A DNA stretch of 64,000 bases, from the NCBI GenBank assembly GCA_017305935.1, contig JAFKJU010000008.1, forward strand, positions 186,001 to 250,000. Reading direction: 5' to 3'. Positions 21,398-29,990 of this stretch are shown here, piece by piece (the stretch's first letter is position 1; every line of letters starts with the position of its first letter). The position numbers were made by a program, and so were the translations under genes. The notes beneath the pieces were generated by a model, which was given only the letters and a program-made list of their open reading frames with translations, was not told the origin of the DNA and did no database searches. This stretch comes from Hyphomicrobiales bacterium. GTDB taxonomy: Bacteria > Pseudomonadota > Alphaproteobacteria > Rhizobiales > Rhizobiaceae.

Positions 21398-21900
21398 ATG
21401 AGGCGTCCCATGTCCGCCCAAGATATGCGAGACAAGAATTGTCCCGACCCGGCGATGAAGAATGCATTCTTGCCCTCCGGCCATTCCTTGAACCAGTCTA
21501 CTTCGCCGAAGTCCGATCTGGGTGGCGCCGATTATCCGAACCTTTAGAATGGGCGCGAAGAAAATCCTGATGATCGGCGCGGACGAGCCGTATCTGCTGA
21601 CCGACAACGGCAGTTTCTTCTCGACCGGAACCATCCGGCGGAAACGCTGCTGCCCATGTACCATCTCGACAAGGCAGGTTTCACCTTGGACGTGGCCACC
21701 GTTTCGGACAATCCCGTCAAGTTCGAGTGCTGGGCAATGCCGTTCGAGGACGACGAGGTGACGCGCTTCTTCGACAGGCAGCATTCGCAATTCAAGCAGC
21801 CCCTGAAGCTGGCCGATGTCCTTGCGGCAGATCTCGACGGCTATGCCGCGATCTTCATTCCCGACAGACATGGCGCGCTGATCGGTATTCCCGAGAGCCC
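21398..21900 (+). pseudogene. hchA: Decayed hchA-like gene (Hsp31 chaperone/glyoxalase III), 5' two-thirds
   Basis: Three successive frames together give a good match to the DJ-1/PfpI protein HchA. The first has NAFLPSGHSLNQSTSPKSDL. After a shift near 21535-21550 comes [11 protein letters not shown] and [11 protein letters not shown]. After a second shift near 21630 (one base missing in GGAACCATCC) come [17 protein letters not shown] and [16 protein letters not shown]. The two shifts compensate, but an in-frame TAG at 21545-21547 ends the first segment. The match stops near 21895, before the Cys-His catalytic elbow, and the conserved GGHGA reads DRHGA. It is therefore a pseudogene, joined directly to a LuxR-type remnant. 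Confidence 0.82.
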
Positions 21901-22101
21901 ATCCATGACGACATCGGCGCGCTTTCGGACCGCGAACGCGAGGTGCTGGCCGGGACTGACGCCGGTCGCCGACAGGTCGAGATCGCCGCGATCCTCGGCA
22001 TCTCCGAGCGGACGATCGAAAACCACCTGCGGCGCATTCGCAAGCGCCTCGGTGTGACCACGACGGCACAGGCGATCCGCAATGGCGAGATCGCAGCCTG
22101 A
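21901..22101 (+). pseudogene. LuxR-type helix-turn-helix fragment fused to the hchA remnant
   Basis: From about 21910 the plus-strand frame reads [12 protein letters not shown], then [18 protein letters not shown] and [16 protein letters not shown], ending in TGA at 22099-22101. This is the C-terminal DNA-binding domain of a LuxR/FixJ-type regulator. The N-terminal ligand or receiver domain is missing, and the frame before it is the wrong frame of the hchA remnant. The junction (about 21893-21915) looks like a recombination or deletion scar. No start codon with a ribosome site serves the fragment. Confidence 0.75.
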
Positions 22102-22225
22102 CAATGGCCGCCCTCGGTCACCGGCGCGATCCTTCCTTCCGGCACACCGCAAATGCCGAAGGAGGATATGTACCGAACAAACGACGATCTTGAGTCGTCA
22201 TGCCGGCAGCGGCACGGATGCCCGC

Positions 22226-22702
22226 TCAACTGTCGCGGGTCACGGCGGTGGCGAAACGGCGCATGAGACGGATCAAATCCGTGACGTCGCCCGCGTCCCA
22301 GCCGGCGAATATCTCCCGCGCCATCTTTTCGCGCGCGGCGTCCACCTTGTCGGTCATCACCTTGCCCTGTGCCGTAACGACGGCTTCGCGCACCCGACGA
22401 TCGGCGGCGCTCTCGCGACGTTCGGCAAGGCCGAGTTCTTCCAGCTTCGAAACCTGGCGGCTGACCGTCGTATAGTCGCGCCCGACCCGGTCAGCCAGAT
22501 CGACGATGCCGATCGGTCCCAGCCGTTCGATCATGACCAGGAGCGGAAACAGCGCGCGATCGAGCGCGATTCCTGCCTGGCGAACCATCTCCTCATCCCG
22601 CTGCGGTCGGTTCATGACGCTGACGATGTCGATCAGCGCTCCGTGCAATTCGCGCAACGACGCGGAATCGAGTGTATTTTGCACATTCTTTCTTGACGAC
22701 AT
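22226..22702 (-). CDS. MarR family transcriptional regulator (next to FAD monooxygenase)
   Basis: 158 aa winged-helix repressor of the MarR type. Recognition region IGIVDLADRVGRDYTTVSRQ, wing ERRESAADRRVREAVVTAQG. ATG 22702 has GGAG upstream. It is divergent from the FAD monooxygenase, with only 44 nt between the starts, so it very likely controls that gene and itself. The effector is unknown, probably an aromatic or quinone-like compound given the partner enzyme. Confidence 0.9.
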   Translation of the reverse strand: MSSRKNVQNTLDSASLRELHGALIDIVSVMNRPQRDEEMVRQAGIALDRALFPLLVMIERLGPIGIVDLADRVGRDYTTVSRQVSKLEELGLAERRESAADRRVREAVVTAQGKVMTDKVDAAREKMAREIFAGWDAGDVTDLIRLMRRFATAVTRDS

Positions 22703-22719
22703 TCCTATTCTCCTATTAA

Positions 22720-22732
22720 GTGCATAATACAC
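22720..22732. promoter_or_regulatory. Candidate MarR operator and marR promoter
   Basis: The 13-mer GTGCATAATACAC is a dyad of the form GTGnATnATnCAC, the size expected for a MarR half-turn site. It overlaps the -10 of a minus-strand promoter for marR: TTGTCA, 18 nt, TATTAT. It lies 14 nt before the monooxygenase ATG. Binding here could shut off both divergent genes. Confidence 0.5.
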
Positions 22733-22746
22733 ACATGGAGATCGAC

Positions 22747-24267
22747 ATGACAAATGGTTTCGCAACGGATGTACTCATCTGCGGCGCGGGCGCGGCCGGC
22801 CTGACGCTCGCCATCGACCTCGCCCGGCGCAACATTTCCTTCAGGCTCGTGGAGACGCTCGACGATCCGTTTGGCGGGTCGCGCGGCAAGGGCATCCAGC
22901 CGCGCACGCAAGAGGTGTTCGAGGATCTCGGCATTCTCGACCGGATGGTTTCGGTCGGCGGCTTCTATCCCCGGCAGCGCGAATATCGCGACGATGGCAG
23001 TCATTGCGACACCGATGTCCTGGCGTCCGAGCCGGCAACGCCGGCCGAGCCCTATCATCTGCCGCTGATGGTGCCGCAATTCCTGACGGAGCGGGTGATG
23101 CGCGAGCGGCTGGCGGAACTCGGGGCCGCCCCCGAATTCGGCACGGAGCTTGTCGGCTTCGAACAGGATGCGGACGGGGTGATGGCGCGGCTCGCCACCA
23201 AAGCCGGCGCGGAAACCATTCGCGTACGCTGGCTGGTCGGCACCGATGGCGGGCGCAGCGTCGTGCGTCATGCGCTCGGCATCGATTTTCCCGGCAAGAC
23301 GCTGGGCGTGCGCGCCATCGTCGCGGATGTCACTCTCTCCGGTCTCTCGCGGGATGTCTGGCATCGCTTCGGCGAGGGCGACATGCAGCGCCAGATTTCG
23401 GCCTGCCCGCTGGCGGGCACCCAGCTTTTTCAGCTTCAGGGACCCATCCCGCTCCACGGCGATGTCGATCTTTCGCATGCCGGGCTGACGGCTTTGCTGG
23501 CAGAGCGCACCGGGCGCGACGATATCGCCGTTCAGGCCGTATCATGGGCTTCGGCCTTCACCATGAATGCCCGGCTTGCGGATCATTATCGCGTCGGCCG
23601 CGTCTTGCTCGCCGGCGATGCCGCGCATATCCATCCGCCGACCGGCGGCCAGGGACTGAACACCAGCGTGCAGGACGCATACAATCTCGGCTGGAAGCTG
23701 GCGGCGGTCCTGACGGGCGGGCCCGCGAGGCTGCTCGACAGCTACGAGGAAGAGCGACGTCCGGTTGCCCAGGCGATGCTCGGCCTTTCGACGCGCCTTC
23801 TCGATGCAATGAAGCGCGGCGACATGCGGCGCGGGCGTGATGTGCACCAACTCGACATCGGTTATCCCGAATCGAGCCTCGCTTTGGAGAATCCCGGGCG
23901 AACAGGCGGCCTGCTGGCGGGCGAACGGGCGCCCGACGCCCCGATCCGGGGAGCGGCCGGCCAGGCGCTGCGGCTGTTCGACCTGTTGCGCGGACCGCAC
24001 TGGACGCTGATCGTCTTCGAAGGCGACCGCGGTCTCGTTTCGCCGCGCGCGGGGCTTCATATTCACGCCATCGGCCGAAATGGCGATCTCATCGACGATG
24101 CGGGGCATTTCCAGACCGCCTATGCGCCCAGTGCCGGCGACTGGTTCCTCATCCGTCCCGACGGTTATGTCGGCGCGATCGTCGCCACGGAGGAGCTTCG
24201 ATCCCTGACCGCCTATCTTGCCGGCGTCGGCCTGGGCCTCGATATGAAAGACGCCGCCCATGCGTAA
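22747..24267 (+). CDS. FAD-dependent monooxygenase (phenol hydroxylase / TetX-like group)
   Basis: 506 aa class A flavoprotein hydroxylase. FAD-binding GAGAAGLTLAIDLARR at the N-terminus, the DG motif WLVGTDGGRSVVR near residue 170, and GDAAHIHPPTGGQGLN near residue 285. Residues 375-500 form the thioredoxin-like C-terminal domain of PheA/MhpA-type enzymes. It should hydroxylate an aromatic compound using NAD(P)H and O2. ATG 22747 is chosen for GGAG seven nt upstream. Its end overlaps the DUF4405 gene by 8 nt. Confidence 0.9.
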   Translation: MTNGFATDVLICGAGAAGLTLAIDLARRNISFRLVETLDDPFGGSRGKGIQPRTQEVFEDLGILDRMVSVGGFYPRQREYRDDGSHCDTDVLASEPATPAEPYHLPLMVPQFLTERVMRERLAELGAAPEFGTELVGFEQDADGVMARLATKAGAETIRVRWLVGTDGGRSVVRHALGIDFPGKTLGVRAIVADVTLSGLSRDVWHRFGEGDMQRQISACPLAGTQLFQLQGPIPLHGDVDLSHAGLTALLAERTGRDDIAVQAVSWASAFTMNARLADHYRVGRVLLAGDAAHIHPPTGGQGLNTSVQDAYNLGWKLAAVLTGGPARLLDSYEEERRPVAQAMLGLSTRLLDAMKRGDMRRGRDVHQLDIGYPESSLALENPGRTGGLLAGERAPDAPIRGAAGQALRLFDLLRGPHWTLIVFEGDRGLVSPRAGLHIHAIGRNGDLIDDAGHFQTAYAPSAGDWFLIRPDGYVGAIVATEELRSLTAYLAGVGLGLDMKDAAHA

Positions 24268-24757
24268 ACCGATCACGCTGCGAACCTGGGCGACCCCGCT
24301 GACCATCGGCTCCTTCCTTCTGATGGCGGCAACAGGCCTTTTGCTCTTCTTCGAGTGGAATACGGGGCTGACGACGGTCGTCCATCAATGGTTCTCGTGG
24401 TTCTTTCTCATCGGAGTCGCGGGTCATCTGGCAATCAACGTCCGGCCATTGACGTCCCATCTGAAATCCAGCGGCGGCCGCGCCAGCATCGCGATCTTCA
24501 CGGTCGTTTTGGCTGCCTCCATCTTGTCATGGGGCCAGATCACCGGACCTCAACTCGAACGGCCGATCATGGCGGCGCTTGTCGAAGCGCCCCTTTCCAC
24601 GCTGGCGGGGATGACGCACAGGCAACCGGAAGCACTTGTCCGGAAGTTGGAAGCGAACGGCCTGATCGCCGCCGGAGATGAGACGCTTTCCGCCGTTGCG
24701 GAAAGAAACGGGATCGGCGTCAACCAACTGCTGGGACTGATCTTTTTAACCGAATGA
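24260..24757 (+). CDS. DUF4405 membrane protein
   Basis: 165 aa with three hydrophobic segments (about 12-31, 40-60, 75-93) and a C-terminal soluble part (TLAGMTHRQPEALVRKLEANG) that looks like a small helical bundle. Histidines at VVHQWFSW and VAGHLAINV match the cytochrome-b-like arrangement of DUF4405/DUF4405-related proteins, so haem binding is possible. Function is unknown. The 8-nt overlap with the monooxygenase makes a two-gene operon, so it may help with electron supply or substrate entry. Confidence 0.8.
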   Translation: MRKPITLRTWATPLTIGSFLLMAATGLLLFFEWNTGLTTVVHQWFSWFFLIGVAGHLAINVRPLTSHLKSSGGRASIAIFTVVLAASILSWGQITGPQLERPIMAALVEAPLSTLAGMTHRQPEALVRKLEANGLIAAGDETLSAVAERNGIGVNQLLGLIFLTE

Positions 24758-24918
24758 CGATCGGCATCCGCCACATCCGCCAAAGCGCTTCCAGCCGAAG
24801 CCGGCGGCACGAAAGGCAGACGCATGTAACCGCCGAGCCAGTCCGGCGAAACCAAGGGCGACGGTCTCGCGACCCGATTTTCATGCGCAACGCGGCCTGA
24901 GGCTCACCGGCGTTTCCG

Positions 24919-25446
24919 CTATTTCTGCGCGAGCGATTTTTCCCGCTGCTGATAGACCGCCTCGAAGCCGTCCATGAAGCGTTCGAAGAGACGGGCGAAA
25001 CATTCGGCATCCTCATCGGGCCAGTCGGCGACGATGTCGGCAATGGCCGAGAGTTTGACGGTGCGGACTTGCGCCAGGAGTTCGGCGCCGCGCGGGGTCA
25101 GCATGACGATGCTGCGCCGCGCATCGGCCTGCGAGACGTCGCGACGCAACACGCCGCGCTCCACCAGTTCGGCCACCACCCGGCTTGCCCGCGAGGGATC
25201 GACGCGCATCATCTCGGCCACCGTCCCGACCGTGGTTTCCGTCTCGGTAAGGCTGGCGCGACGCACCACGTCCAGCACGTCGAGATGGGAAATGTCGAGT
25301 TCCGGCGCCACCTGCTGGATCGCCAGCCGCCCGACCAGACGCCGGCCGATCATGAGCCGCATGCGCGACATCGACTGGCCGATGCGGTCGATATCGGCGG
25401 TCTTTTCCGCGGGCGGCGGGGCGGCGGTCTTCGGTGCGTGGTCCAT
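24919..25446 (-). CDS. MarR family transcriptional regulator (next to DHA2 transporter)
   Basis: 175 aa. Winged-helix region TVAEMMRVDPSRASRVVAEL and wing RRDVSQADARRSIVMLTPRG. It is divergent from the multidrug transporter across 114 nt, the standard layout of a drug-responsive repressor. It is not closely similar to the MarR protein 2 kb to the left. The 161-nt gap 24758-24918 holds nothing I recognise. Confidence 0.9.
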   Translation of the reverse strand: MDHAPKTAAPPPAEKTADIDRIGQSMSRMRLMIGRRLVGRLAIQQVAPELDISHLDVLDVVRRASLTETETTVGTVAEMMRVDPSRASRVVAELVERGVLRRDVSQADARRSIVMLTPRGAELLAQVRTVKLSAIADIVADWPDEDAECFARLFERFMDGFEAVYQQREKSLAQK

Positions 25447-25478
25447 GCGCCAGATCTAGCAAATCCGCAGCCGCTTGG

Positions 25479-25534
25479 AAATATGCCGCGCGCAAATATA
25501 TGCTGTTGACAAATATATGCCATAGGCACATAAA
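25479..25534 (+). promoter_or_regulatory. DHA2 transporter promoter with repeated operator motif
   Basis: A perfect -35 TTGACA (25506-25511) and CATAAA (25529-25534) 17 nt later. The 11-mer CAAATATATGC occurs at 25493-25503 and 25510-25520, and a related AAATATGCC at 25479-25487. The copies bracket the -35, and GCCATAGGC forms a small dyad in the spacer. These are probable binding sites of the divergent MarR protein. Confidence 0.6.
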
Positions 25535-25560
25535 TCCGCGAAACGGATCGGAACCCCCTC

Positions 25561-27051
25561 ATGGATATGCAGCCCGCCTTCGCGCCGCTGGTCACCGACG
25601 ACAAGCGCCGCCTCATCGTCTTTTCCTTCCTGATGGCCGCATTGTTCATGGCGACGCTGGACAACCAGATCGTTTCCACCGCATTGCCGACAATCGTCGG
25701 CGAGTTCGGCCAACTTGAACGCTTCGGCTGGATCGGCTCCTCCTATCTGCTGGCCACCAGCGCGGTGATGCCGCTCTATGGCAAGCTCGGCGATCTCTTC
25801 GGGCGCAAGCCGGTGATGATGGCGGCAGTGACCATCTTCATCCTCGGTTCGGCGCTCTGCGGCCTTGCGGTGTCGATGAACACGCTGATCGCCGCCCGCG
25901 TGCTTCAAGGACTGGGCGGCGGGGGGCTGATGGTCTCGATCTTCTCGATCAATGCCGATCTGTTCGAGCCGCGCGAGCGCGCCCGCTACCAGAGCTATTC
26001 CAGCCTGATGCTGATGGCGTCGGGCGCCATCGGCCCGACGCTGGGCGGCACGATGAGCGATGCGTTCGGCTGGCGTTCGATCTTCCTGGTCAATATCCCC
26101 ATCGGCTTGATCGTGCTTGTCGGCCTGCTCGCCATGCTCCCCTATCGCCGGCCGACGCGCCAGCCGCGCATCGATTATGCCGGCGCGGCGCTGCTGGCGC
26201 TGGCTGTCGCCAGTATCGTGCTCGCCGCCGATAGCGCCGAACTGTTCGGCGCGCTGGTCAGCGTCGAAAGCCTTGGTGTCGTCGCCTTCGGGCTTGCCTG
26301 CGCCATCGGCTGGGTCGCTGTCGAGCGTCGCGCGCCGGAGCCGATCGTACCGCTGTCGCTGTTTGGCAATTCCACCTTCAACCTGCTGCTGGTCGTTTCC
26401 ATCGTCAGCGGTTCGATCGGCATCGGCCTCGTCAATTATTATGCGCTGTTCCTGCAGACGACCACCGGACTGTCGCCCTCGGTCGCCGGGCTTCTGTTCA
26501 TCGCGTTGACCGGCGGCATCGTCATCGGCTCGCTGTCGGCGGGACGGCTGATCTCGAAATTCGGCTTCTACAAGCCGTTCTCGATCGCCAGCATCGGCCT
26601 CAGCCTGACGGCCTTGGCGTTGTTCACGCAGATCCATCCCGATACGCCGATCGCGATCGTCGCGCTGGTGATGCTGCTGCACGGTTTTGGGGTCGGGCTC
26701 GGCCAGCAGGTGCCGATCCTCGGCATCCAGAATGCCGCGCCCCAACGCGATGTCGGGGCCGCGACCGGGGCGGTAACGCTGACGCGCATGTCCGGCGCGG
26801 CGATCGCCATCTCCATCTATGGCGCGATCATCAATGCGGGCCTGCGCGATATCGCCATCCCCGGCGTCGACAATCTCAAGGAGTTGACGCCCAAGGCGCT
26901 GGCGTTGCTGGCGCCCGAAACCCGGCATCTGGTCGCGCTCGCCTATTCCCATGCCTTCCTGCCGCTGTTTGCCGCCGCCGCCGTCTCCGCCGGCATCGGC
27001 CTGATGGCAGCGCTGATGCTGAAGCCGGTCCGCCTGCCGCGGCATCGCTGA
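25561..27051 (+). CDS. MFS drug efflux transporter, DHA2 (EmrB/QacA) family
   Basis: 496 aa with about 14 membrane spans. Motif D1 in MATLDNQIVSTALPTI, motif A in GKLGDLFGRKPV, and the antiporter motif C region in SGAIGPTLGG. It exports hydrophobic or cationic compounds in exchange for protons. No membrane-fusion partner (EmrA type) is adjacent, so it probably pumps into the periplasm. It is regulated by the divergent marR. Confidence 0.92.
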   Translation: MDMQPAFAPLVTDDKRRLIVFSFLMAALFMATLDNQIVSTALPTIVGEFGQLERFGWIGSSYLLATSAVMPLYGKLGDLFGRKPVMMAAVTIFILGSALCGLAVSMNTLIAARVLQGLGGGGLMVSIFSINADLFEPRERARYQSYSSLMLMASGAIGPTLGGTMSDAFGWRSIFLVNIPIGLIVLVGLLAMLPYRRPTRQPRIDYAGAALLALAVASIVLAADSAELFGALVSVESLGVVAFGLACAIGWVAVERRAPEPIVPLSLFGNSTFNLLLVVSIVSGSIGIGLVNYYALFLQTTTGLSPSVAGLLFIALTGGIVIGSLSAGRLISKFGFYKPFSIASIGLSLTALALFTQIHPDTPIAIVALVMLLHGFGVGLGQQVPILGIQNAAPQRDVGAATGAVTLTRMSGAAIAISIYGAIINAGLRDIAIPGVDNLKELTPKALALLAPETRHLVALAYSHAFLPLFAAAAVSAGIGLMAALMLKPVRLPRHR

Positions 27052-27105
27052 GTTGGCGCGAGCCGGATCTTGCCAATCCGGCCGCGCGCGTCTACATCTT
27101 CTCCT

Positions 27106-27212
27106 GCTCTAACGGGGTGCCGGACTTTGGAATTCCAAGGCCACCGGCTGAGAGGCGCGACCCGCCAACCCGAAGAACCTGATCCGGTTAGCACCGGCGG
27201 AGGGATTAGACG
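27106..27212 (+). promoter_or_regulatory. TPP riboswitch (THI element)
   Basis: Thiamine-pyrophosphate aptamer before thiBPQ. The closing stem pairs TCTAA (27108-27112) with TTAGA (27206-27210). Conserved blocks are ACGGGGTGCC, CTGAGA at 27148-27153, and AACCTGATCCGGTTAGCACCG near the 3' side. Downstream, CATGACGCC (27222-27230) is exactly complementary to GGCGTCATG (27266-27274), which contains the thiB start codon. Control is therefore probably at translation. Confidence 0.93.
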
Positions 27213-27271
27213 CGCCAGTTTCATGACGCCCTTTTCCCCGATCAACCGTTTACGAAGGAGGAAGAGGCGTC

Positions 27272-28300
27272 ATGCCCAGCCATATCATCCGCAATCTCGT
27301 GTCTGCCGCAGCACTTTCGGCGGCCGCGCTGCTCGGCCTTCACGGCCCGGCAAGCGCTGCCGACAAGACGCTTACCGTCTACACCTATGAAAGCTTCATC
27401 TCCGAATGGGGCCCGGGACCAAAGGTGAAGGCCGCCTTCGAAAAGACCTGCGGCTGCACGGTGAATTTCGTCGGCGTCGCCGATGGCGTGGCGCTGCTGT
27501 CGCGCCTGAAGCTGGAAGGCGCCGGCTCCAAGGCCGATGTCGTGCTCGGTCTCGACACCAACCTGATCGACGAGGCCAAGCAGACCGGCCTGTTCGATGC
27601 CAGTGGGGTCGATACCTCCGCCGCCAAGGTGCCCGGCGATTTCAAGGATGATGTTTTCGTGCCCTATGATTACGGCCATTTCGCCGTGGTCTACGACACG
27701 CAAGCGATGAAAACGCCGCCGGCCAGCCTCAAGGATCTGGTGGAAGGCGACCCCGCGCAAAAGATCGTCATCGAGGATCCGCGCACCTCGACGCCCGGCC
27801 TCGGCCTGCTGCTCTGGGTCAAGTCTGTCTATGGCGACAAAGCAGGCGAGGCATGGGGCAAGCTCAAGAAACGCGTGCTGACCGTCACCCCCGGCTGGTC
27901 GGAGGCCTATGGCCTGTTCACCAAGGGCGAGGCGCCGATGGTGCTGTCCTACACCACCTCGCCGGCCTATCACATGGTCGCCGAAAACAGCGACCGCTAC
28001 CAGGCCGCCGCTTTCTCCGAAGGGCACTACATCCAGATCGAAGTTTCCGGCCTGTTGAAAAACGCCCCGGAAAAGCAGCTCGCCAGGGACTTTTTGGCCT
28101 TCACCCTCACCCCCGGTTTCCAGGACACGATTCCCACCAACAATTGGATGATGCCGGTCGCCAAGACATCGGAGCCGCTGCCGGATGCCTTCGGCAAGCT
28201 GGTCAATCCGGAAAAAACCTTCCTGATGAGCCCGGAAGAAGTGGCGAAGAACCGCAAGGCCTGGATCGACGAATGGCTTGCGGCCATGAGCATGAACTGA
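27272..28300 (+). CDS. thiB: Thiamine ABC transporter, periplasmic binding protein
   Basis: 342 aa with a Sec signal peptide (about 1-29, ending PASA-A). The mature part starts [11 protein letters not shown] and has the ThiB/TbpA pattern ([35 protein letters not shown]). It captures thiamine, TMP or TPP in the periplasm. A strong GGAGG precedes the ATG, but the ATG lies inside the riboswitch-linked hairpin. A palindromic repeat starts on the base after the stop codon. Confidence 0.95.
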   Translation: MPSHIIRNLVSAAALSAAALLGLHGPASAADKTLTVYTYESFISEWGPGPKVKAAFEKTCGCTVNFVGVADGVALLSRLKLEGAGSKADVVLGLDTNLIDEAKQTGLFDASGVDTSAAKVPGDFKDDVFVPYDYGHFAVVYDTQAMKTPPASLKDLVEGDPAQKIVIEDPRTSTPGLGLLLWVKSVYGDKAGEAWGKLKKRVLTVTPGWSEAYGLFTKGEAPMVLSYTTSPAYHMVAENSDRYQAAAFSEGHYIQIEVSGLLKNAPEKQLARDFLAFTLTPGFQDTIPTNNWMMPVAKTSEPLPDAFGKLVNPEKTFLMSPEEVAKNRKAWIDEWLAAMSMN

Positions 28301-28345
28301 GCATGTCGCGCAAAAGTGTGTAGCGGTTTCGCGAGAACGACATGC
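28301..28345 (+). repeat. Palindromic intergenic repeat, copy R1
   Basis: 45-nt element with outer arms GCATGTCG and CGACATGC and an inner imperfect stem around AAAGTGTGTAGCGGTTT. It abuts the thiB stop and lies before thiP. It belongs to the same family as copies R2-R8. Confidence 0.8.
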
Positions 28346-28364
28346 GCATAGGAAATAAGTCTTT

Positions 28365-29990
28365 ATGCTGACAGCTCGCCAAAGGCTGGTGGCATTGTCG
28401 GGTGGCGGGCTGGTGCTCGCCGCCCTTTTCCTGTTCGTCGGGCTGGCGATTGCAAGGCTGGTGGCGCTGGGCGGCTGGGCGGCGGCGCTGGCGGTGGTGA
28501 CTGACCGCTATATTCTCGGCGTGCTGCAATTCACGCTGTTTCAGGCGTCGCTGTCGACGGCGCTCTCCATCCTGTTCGCCATTCCGGTGGCGCGGGCCCT
28601 GGCGCGGCAGCGCCATTTTGCCGGGCGCATCTGGCTGGTGCGGCTGCTCGCGGTGCCCATGGGCCTGCCGGCGCTGATCGGCGCGCTCGGGCTGATTGCC
28701 GTCTGGGGGCGGCAGGGCATCGCCAACCAGGGGCTGAGCTTCCTCGGCCTCAGCGAACCCGTCAGCATCTACGGGCTGACCGGCATCCTCATCGCCCATG
28801 TGTTCTTCAACATGCCGCTCGCCTGCCGCTTCCTGCTGATCGGGCTGGAGCGCATTCCCGGCGAATACTGGCTGATGTCGGCTTCGCTCGGATTGCGCGG
28901 CCGCGATGTCTTCCGCTTCATCGAATGGCCTGTCATGCGTCGCATCCTGCCGGGCGTCGCCGGGCTGATCTTCATGCTCTGCGCCACCAGTTTTACGCTG
29001 GTGCTGACGCTCGGCGGCGGGCCAAAGGCGACGACGCTGGAAGTGGCGATCTATCAAGCGCTGCGCTTCGATTTCGAGCCGCCCCGCGCCATCGGTCTCG
29101 CGCTGATGCAGATCGCCGTCACCGCGGTCATCCTCGCCGTCATCGCCTTGCTGCCGGCCCCGGAGGATCGCGGTCTGACGCTGGGCAAGCCGGTGCGGCG
29201 GCTGGATGCCGGCCGCGCGGGCGCGCGCCTCGCCGATACGGTTGCCATCGGCGTCATGCTTGTCTTCACCGCCCTGCCGCTGATCGCCGTGCTCGTCGCC
29301 GGCCTGCGCTCCGACCTGATGAAACTCGTCGCGGAACCCATCGTCCACGAGGCGGCGCTGACCAGCCTCGTCCTGTCGCTGTCGGCGGGGCTGATCGCGG
29401 TGGTTTCGGCGCTCGCTATCGTCCATGCGCAACAGGCGGCGGCAGGCGGCGGGCTCTTGCTGCGCGGCTTTTCGCTGGCTCTTGCCGCCTCCTCGGCCTT
29501 GGTGCTCCTGGTGCCGCCCATCGTGCTGGCGACCGGCTGGTTTCTGATGCTGCTGCCGACGGGCGATGTCGGGGCCTTTGCCGCGCCGTTGGTGGCGGCG
29601 ATCAATGCGGCAATGGCCCTGCCCTTCGTTGTCAGGCTAGTCGGCCCCGCCTTTCGCGAACACCGGATCCGCACCGGCAGGCTCGCCGCCAGCCTCGGCC
29701 TTTCCGGCTGGGCGCGGCTGAGGCTGATCGACTGGCCGGGCCTGCGCAAACCGCTGCTGATGGGCCTGTCCTTCGCCATGGCGCTGTCGCTCGGCGATCT
29801 CGGTGCGGTGGCGCTGTTCGGCTCCGACAATCTCATGACGCTGCCCTGGCTGGTCTACAGCCGCATGGGCAATTACCGCACCGCCGATGCCGACGGGCTG
29901 GCGCTGCTGCTTGGGCTGATCTGCCTGGCGCTGACGGTCGCAGGCACCCTGCCGCGCGCCGAAACCCCGGAGGAAGACAGGAACCGATGA
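28365..29990 (+). CDS. thiP: Thiamine ABC transporter, permease
   Basis: 541 aa, two fused permease halves with about 12 membrane spans. Each half shows an EAA-type loop: LGLRGRDVFRFIEWPVMRR near residue 180 and LGLSGWARLRLIDWPGLRK near residue 445. This double-length layout is normal for ThiP. Its stop overlaps the thiQ start by ATGA. Confidence 0.95.
   Translation: MLTARQRLVALSGGGLVLAALFLFVGLAIARLVALGGWAAALAVVTDRYILGVLQFTLFQASLSTALSILFAIPVARALARQRHFAGRIWLVRLLAVPMGLPALIGALGLIAVWGRQGIANQGLSFLGLSEPVSIYGLTGILIAHVFFNMPLACRFLLIGLERIPGEYWLMSASLGLRGRDVFRFIEWPVMRRILPGVAGLIFMLCATSFTLVLTLGGGPKATTLEVAIYQALRFDFEPPRAIGLALMQIAVTAVILAVIALLPAPEDRGLTLGKPVRRLDAGRAGARLADTVAIGVMLVFTALPLIAVLVAGLRSDLMKLVAEPIVHEAALTSLVLSLSAGLIAVVSALAIVHAQQAAAGGGLLLRGFSLALAASSALVLLVPPIVLATGWFLMLLPTGDVGAFAAPLVAAINAAMALPFVVRLVGPAFREHRIRTGRLAASLGLSGWARLRLIDWPGLRKPLLMGLSFAMALSLGDLGAVALFGSDNLMTLPWLVYSRMGNYRTADADGLALLLGLICLALTVAGTLPRAETPEEDRNR

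Noticed and set aside
21052-27060. Search for an att repeat of the tRNA-Ser 3' end
   Set aside because: No second copy of the tRNA end and no integrase gene were seen up to the thi operon.
27062-27082. Hairpin GCCGGAT/ATCCGGC after the DHA2 gene as terminator
   Set aside because: A 7-bp stem is present but no T run follows on either strand.
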